64,000 nt of DNA. Source: Burkholderia pyrrocinia (GTDB lineage Bacteria > Pseudomonadota > Gammaproteobacteria > Burkholderiales > Burkholderiaceae). This document shows, piece by piece, positions 63,601-64,000 of this stretch (position 1 is the stretch's first letter; each line of letters begins with the position of its first letter). Both the position numbers and the translations under genes were made by a program. The notes beneath the pieces were generated by a model. The model was not told the DNA's origin and ran no database searches. It saw nothing but the letters and a program-made list of their open reading frames with translations. The DNA is taken from the NCBI RefSeq assembly GCF_003330765.1, contig NZ_CP024904.1, positions 186,001 through 250,000 on the forward strand, written 5' to 3'.

Positions 63601-64000
63601 TGACCGGTGTCGCGGCCGGCGTGAACGCCAACGACGCGGTCAACATGGGGCAGTTCAACGAAGCAATGAAGAGCGCGGCTGCCAACGACCAGATCCGCGC
63701 GGTGGCGACCGATGCGAACACGTCGTGGATCGCGCGTGCCGATGCAGGCTCGATCGGCTCGACGGCGACCGCGACCGGGAAGAATGCGGTGGCGGTCGGC
63801 CAAGGCTCGGTTGCCGATCGCGACAATTCGTTCTCGGTCGGTGCGAAGGGCAGCGAGCGCCAGATCACGAACGTCGCGGCCGGATCGGCGCCGACCGACG
63901 CGGTGAACGTGCAGCAACTGAACGACAACCTCACGTCGGCTTCGACGCAGGCGAAGAGCTACACCGACCAGCGCATCGGGCAGGTGTACAACTCGTTCAA
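60651..64000 (+). CDS. Trimeric autotransporter adhesin (YadA-like), truncated by the window edge
   Basis: The frame is open from ATG 60651 (GGAG upstream) to the edge, more than 1116 residues. A signal peptide (MKRNQISALAAAMFTGAGVL, ending AHA) is followed by a YadA-type head of repeated left-handed strands (AIAIGVGSQALANSSMAIGT, ALAVGRQSAAVGD, SIALGHSALASGDRSIAIGG), then many neck and stalk modules carrying the motif NVAAG...DAVNV.QL. Near the edge the text KNAVAVGQGSVADRDNSFSV and QRIGQVYNSF marks the final neck before the four-strand membrane anchor, of which only the start is inside the window. It should mediate surface adhesion or serum resistance. Its long AT-rich upstream region suggests regulated expression. 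Confidence 0.92.
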   Translation, partial: MKRNQISALAAAMFTGAGVLIAGVAHADNFVDRGNPDNALNGQCIDGTNPLCVATKSGSFVAVSTANVTMGTNAKAGTSGIAIGDQSNAGSNGGTGSGGAIAIGVGSQALANSSMAIGTVAVAQGNTALAVGRQSAAVGDFSMALGNVADAHGTSSIALGHSALASGDRSIAIGGANPTTSDGVSNGASYDAATQTRAGGTQSVAIGAGAQTNDNNQVAIGSGSVGANNGGTPVFGGTAAPVGGAVSFGALGSERQLKNVAAGAADTDAVNVQQLKNVNSALGTSISNVDARVTSVGNSLSTTISNVDQRVTSVGNSLSTSIVSATQNVVKYTDNSHAAIALDGSNGTTIGGVAAGVANTDAVNVGQLKGSIAPLQTSISTAASNITNLQNSVSGINTSLSTATSNIGNLQAADTRNVKYDGASGFDSVTFAGTNGTTLHNVADGKDVHDAVNVGQLNGGLASLSTSVTNNLSTTLGNLSTSITSQIGNATKNAVQYDDDAHGGVTLGGQGAQAPVGLHNVADGTAASDAVNVGQLGKATDTLNQSITTVGNQVTANTGNIAALQQDALQWNPSLGAYDASHGGTGPHLISNVAAGKNGTDAVNVDQLTTAIHDGTSQLDALAVKYDDASKQQVSLGAGNGGSPVRVTNVAEGNVASGSTDAVNGAQLRRAIDGTAAALGGGATANPDGSISAPAYKVGGGSFNNVGDALTNLDGRVGSNTTTLENHETRIGNAETNIAGNTAAIAGLQQDALQFDPKLGAYSAARAGAPTKLTNVADGNVAAGSTDAVNGGQLSGVKTTLEQQITQVSNQTGEAVKNVVKYDVDTNGNRLNSVSLVGGDANSAVVLKNVAAGTSDTDAVNVKQLKDVQSNLNQLGALAVQYDDSSKSSITLGGAGGTRITNVKAGTLSATSTDAVNGSQLYATNQQVSKNTTDIANLQGNVTNIANGKAGLVQQQDPNGAITVGKDSGGTSVNFSGTSGDRVLTGVAAGVNANDAVNMGQFNEAMKSAAANDQIRAVATDANTSWIARADAGSIGSTATATGKNAVAVGQGSVADRDNSFSVGAKGSERQITNVAAGSAPTDAVNVQQLNDNLTSASTQAKSYTDQRIGQVYNSF

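Noticed and set aside
60900..63900. Regular DNA repeats in the adhesin that could be taken for a CRISPR array or satellite
   Set aside because: Units vary in length and sequence and are in frame, encoding the NVAAG...DAVNV.QL neck motif; no constant repeat with unique spacers.
60630..63917. 1095-residue minus-strand open frame opposite the adhesin
   Set aside because: The plus-strand frame has a signal peptide and YadA repeats; the minus frame is the mirror of those repeats with biased Arg/Val/Ala content.
1..64000. tRNA, rRNA, intact transposase, integrase or phage genes
   Set aside because: None could be recognised on either strand; the only mobile-type feature is the non-coding element at 18875.

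Overview
The window looks like Burkholderia, most probably the Burkholderia cepacia complex. Coding regions are very GC-rich and intergenic stretches are more AT-rich. Long antisense shadow frames lie under nearly every gene. The gene content is what a secondary (accessory) replicon of a plant- or soil-associated Burkholderia would carry: sugar, amine and aromatic catabolism, plant-polysaccharide enzymes, a TonB receptor and a trimeric autotransporter. The assignment rests on composition and family knowledge, not on a search. No rRNA, tRNA, CRISPR array or intact transposase was seen.

Layout. (1) 0.4-6.4 kb: four overlapping or closely packed genes encode three SPFH/band-7 (HflK/HflC-like) membrane proteins and a heavy-metal-type P-type ATPase. 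The remnant of a fifth gene follows, then a serine hydrolase lipoprotein on the other strand. (2) 7.8-14.1 kb: a minus-strand operon (hydrolase/SnoaL fusion, SDR, styrene/indole-type flavin monooxygenase, flavin reductase, outer-membrane protein) with a divergent AraC regulator. It matches the iifABCD-iifR indole-degradation layout. (3) 14.2-24.7 kb: a galactan-utilisation regulon with a LacI regulator, an ABC sugar transporter, GH42 beta-galactosidase, a SetA-like exporter and GH53 endo-galactanase. Two near-identical palindromic operators bracket it, and a 318-bp multiply palindromic repeat sits between its two permease genes. (4) 24.7-26 kb: decayed fragments of three genes and one small membrane-protein gene. 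(5) 26-28 kb: a PAP2-phosphatase lipoprotein with an autotransporter-type repeat.

(6) 28.2-43.3 kb: an amine or amino-acid catabolic cluster with aldehyde dehydrogenase, Lrp regulator, class III aminotransferase, GhrA-like reductase, GNAT, HAD dehalogenase, cupin, a peptide/opine-type ABC transporter, and a FAD oxidase with a 2Fe-2S partner and an AraC regulator. (7) 43.5-52 kb: a second, partly paralogous amine module with bicupin, FAD oxidase, LysR regulator, PuuB-like FAD oxidase, aldehyde dehydrogenase, M20D amidohydrolase and GNAT. Two promoters in each module share a conserved architecture with exactly conserved spacing, which suggests that each is a small regulon. (8) 52-56.4 kb: divergent secreted polysaccharide enzymes, an alginate-lyase-family protein with a LamG-type domain and a GH28 polygalacturonase. 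(9) 56.5-59.6 kb: a TonB-dependent receptor facing a response regulator with an AraC output domain. (10) 60.65 kb to the right edge: a YadA-type trimeric autotransporter adhesin cut off by the window just before its membrane anchor.

How the parts work together. The galactan block imports, hydrolyses and possibly exports galacto-oligosaccharides under one LacI repressor. The iif-like block should convert indole to anthranilate. The two amine modules each pair a two-domain N-acyltransferase with a PuuB-like oxidase and/or aldehyde dehydrogenase. In the second module an amidohydrolase is added, which suggests an acylation-dependent amine degradation route analogous to, but distinct from, the gamma-glutamyl (Puu) route.
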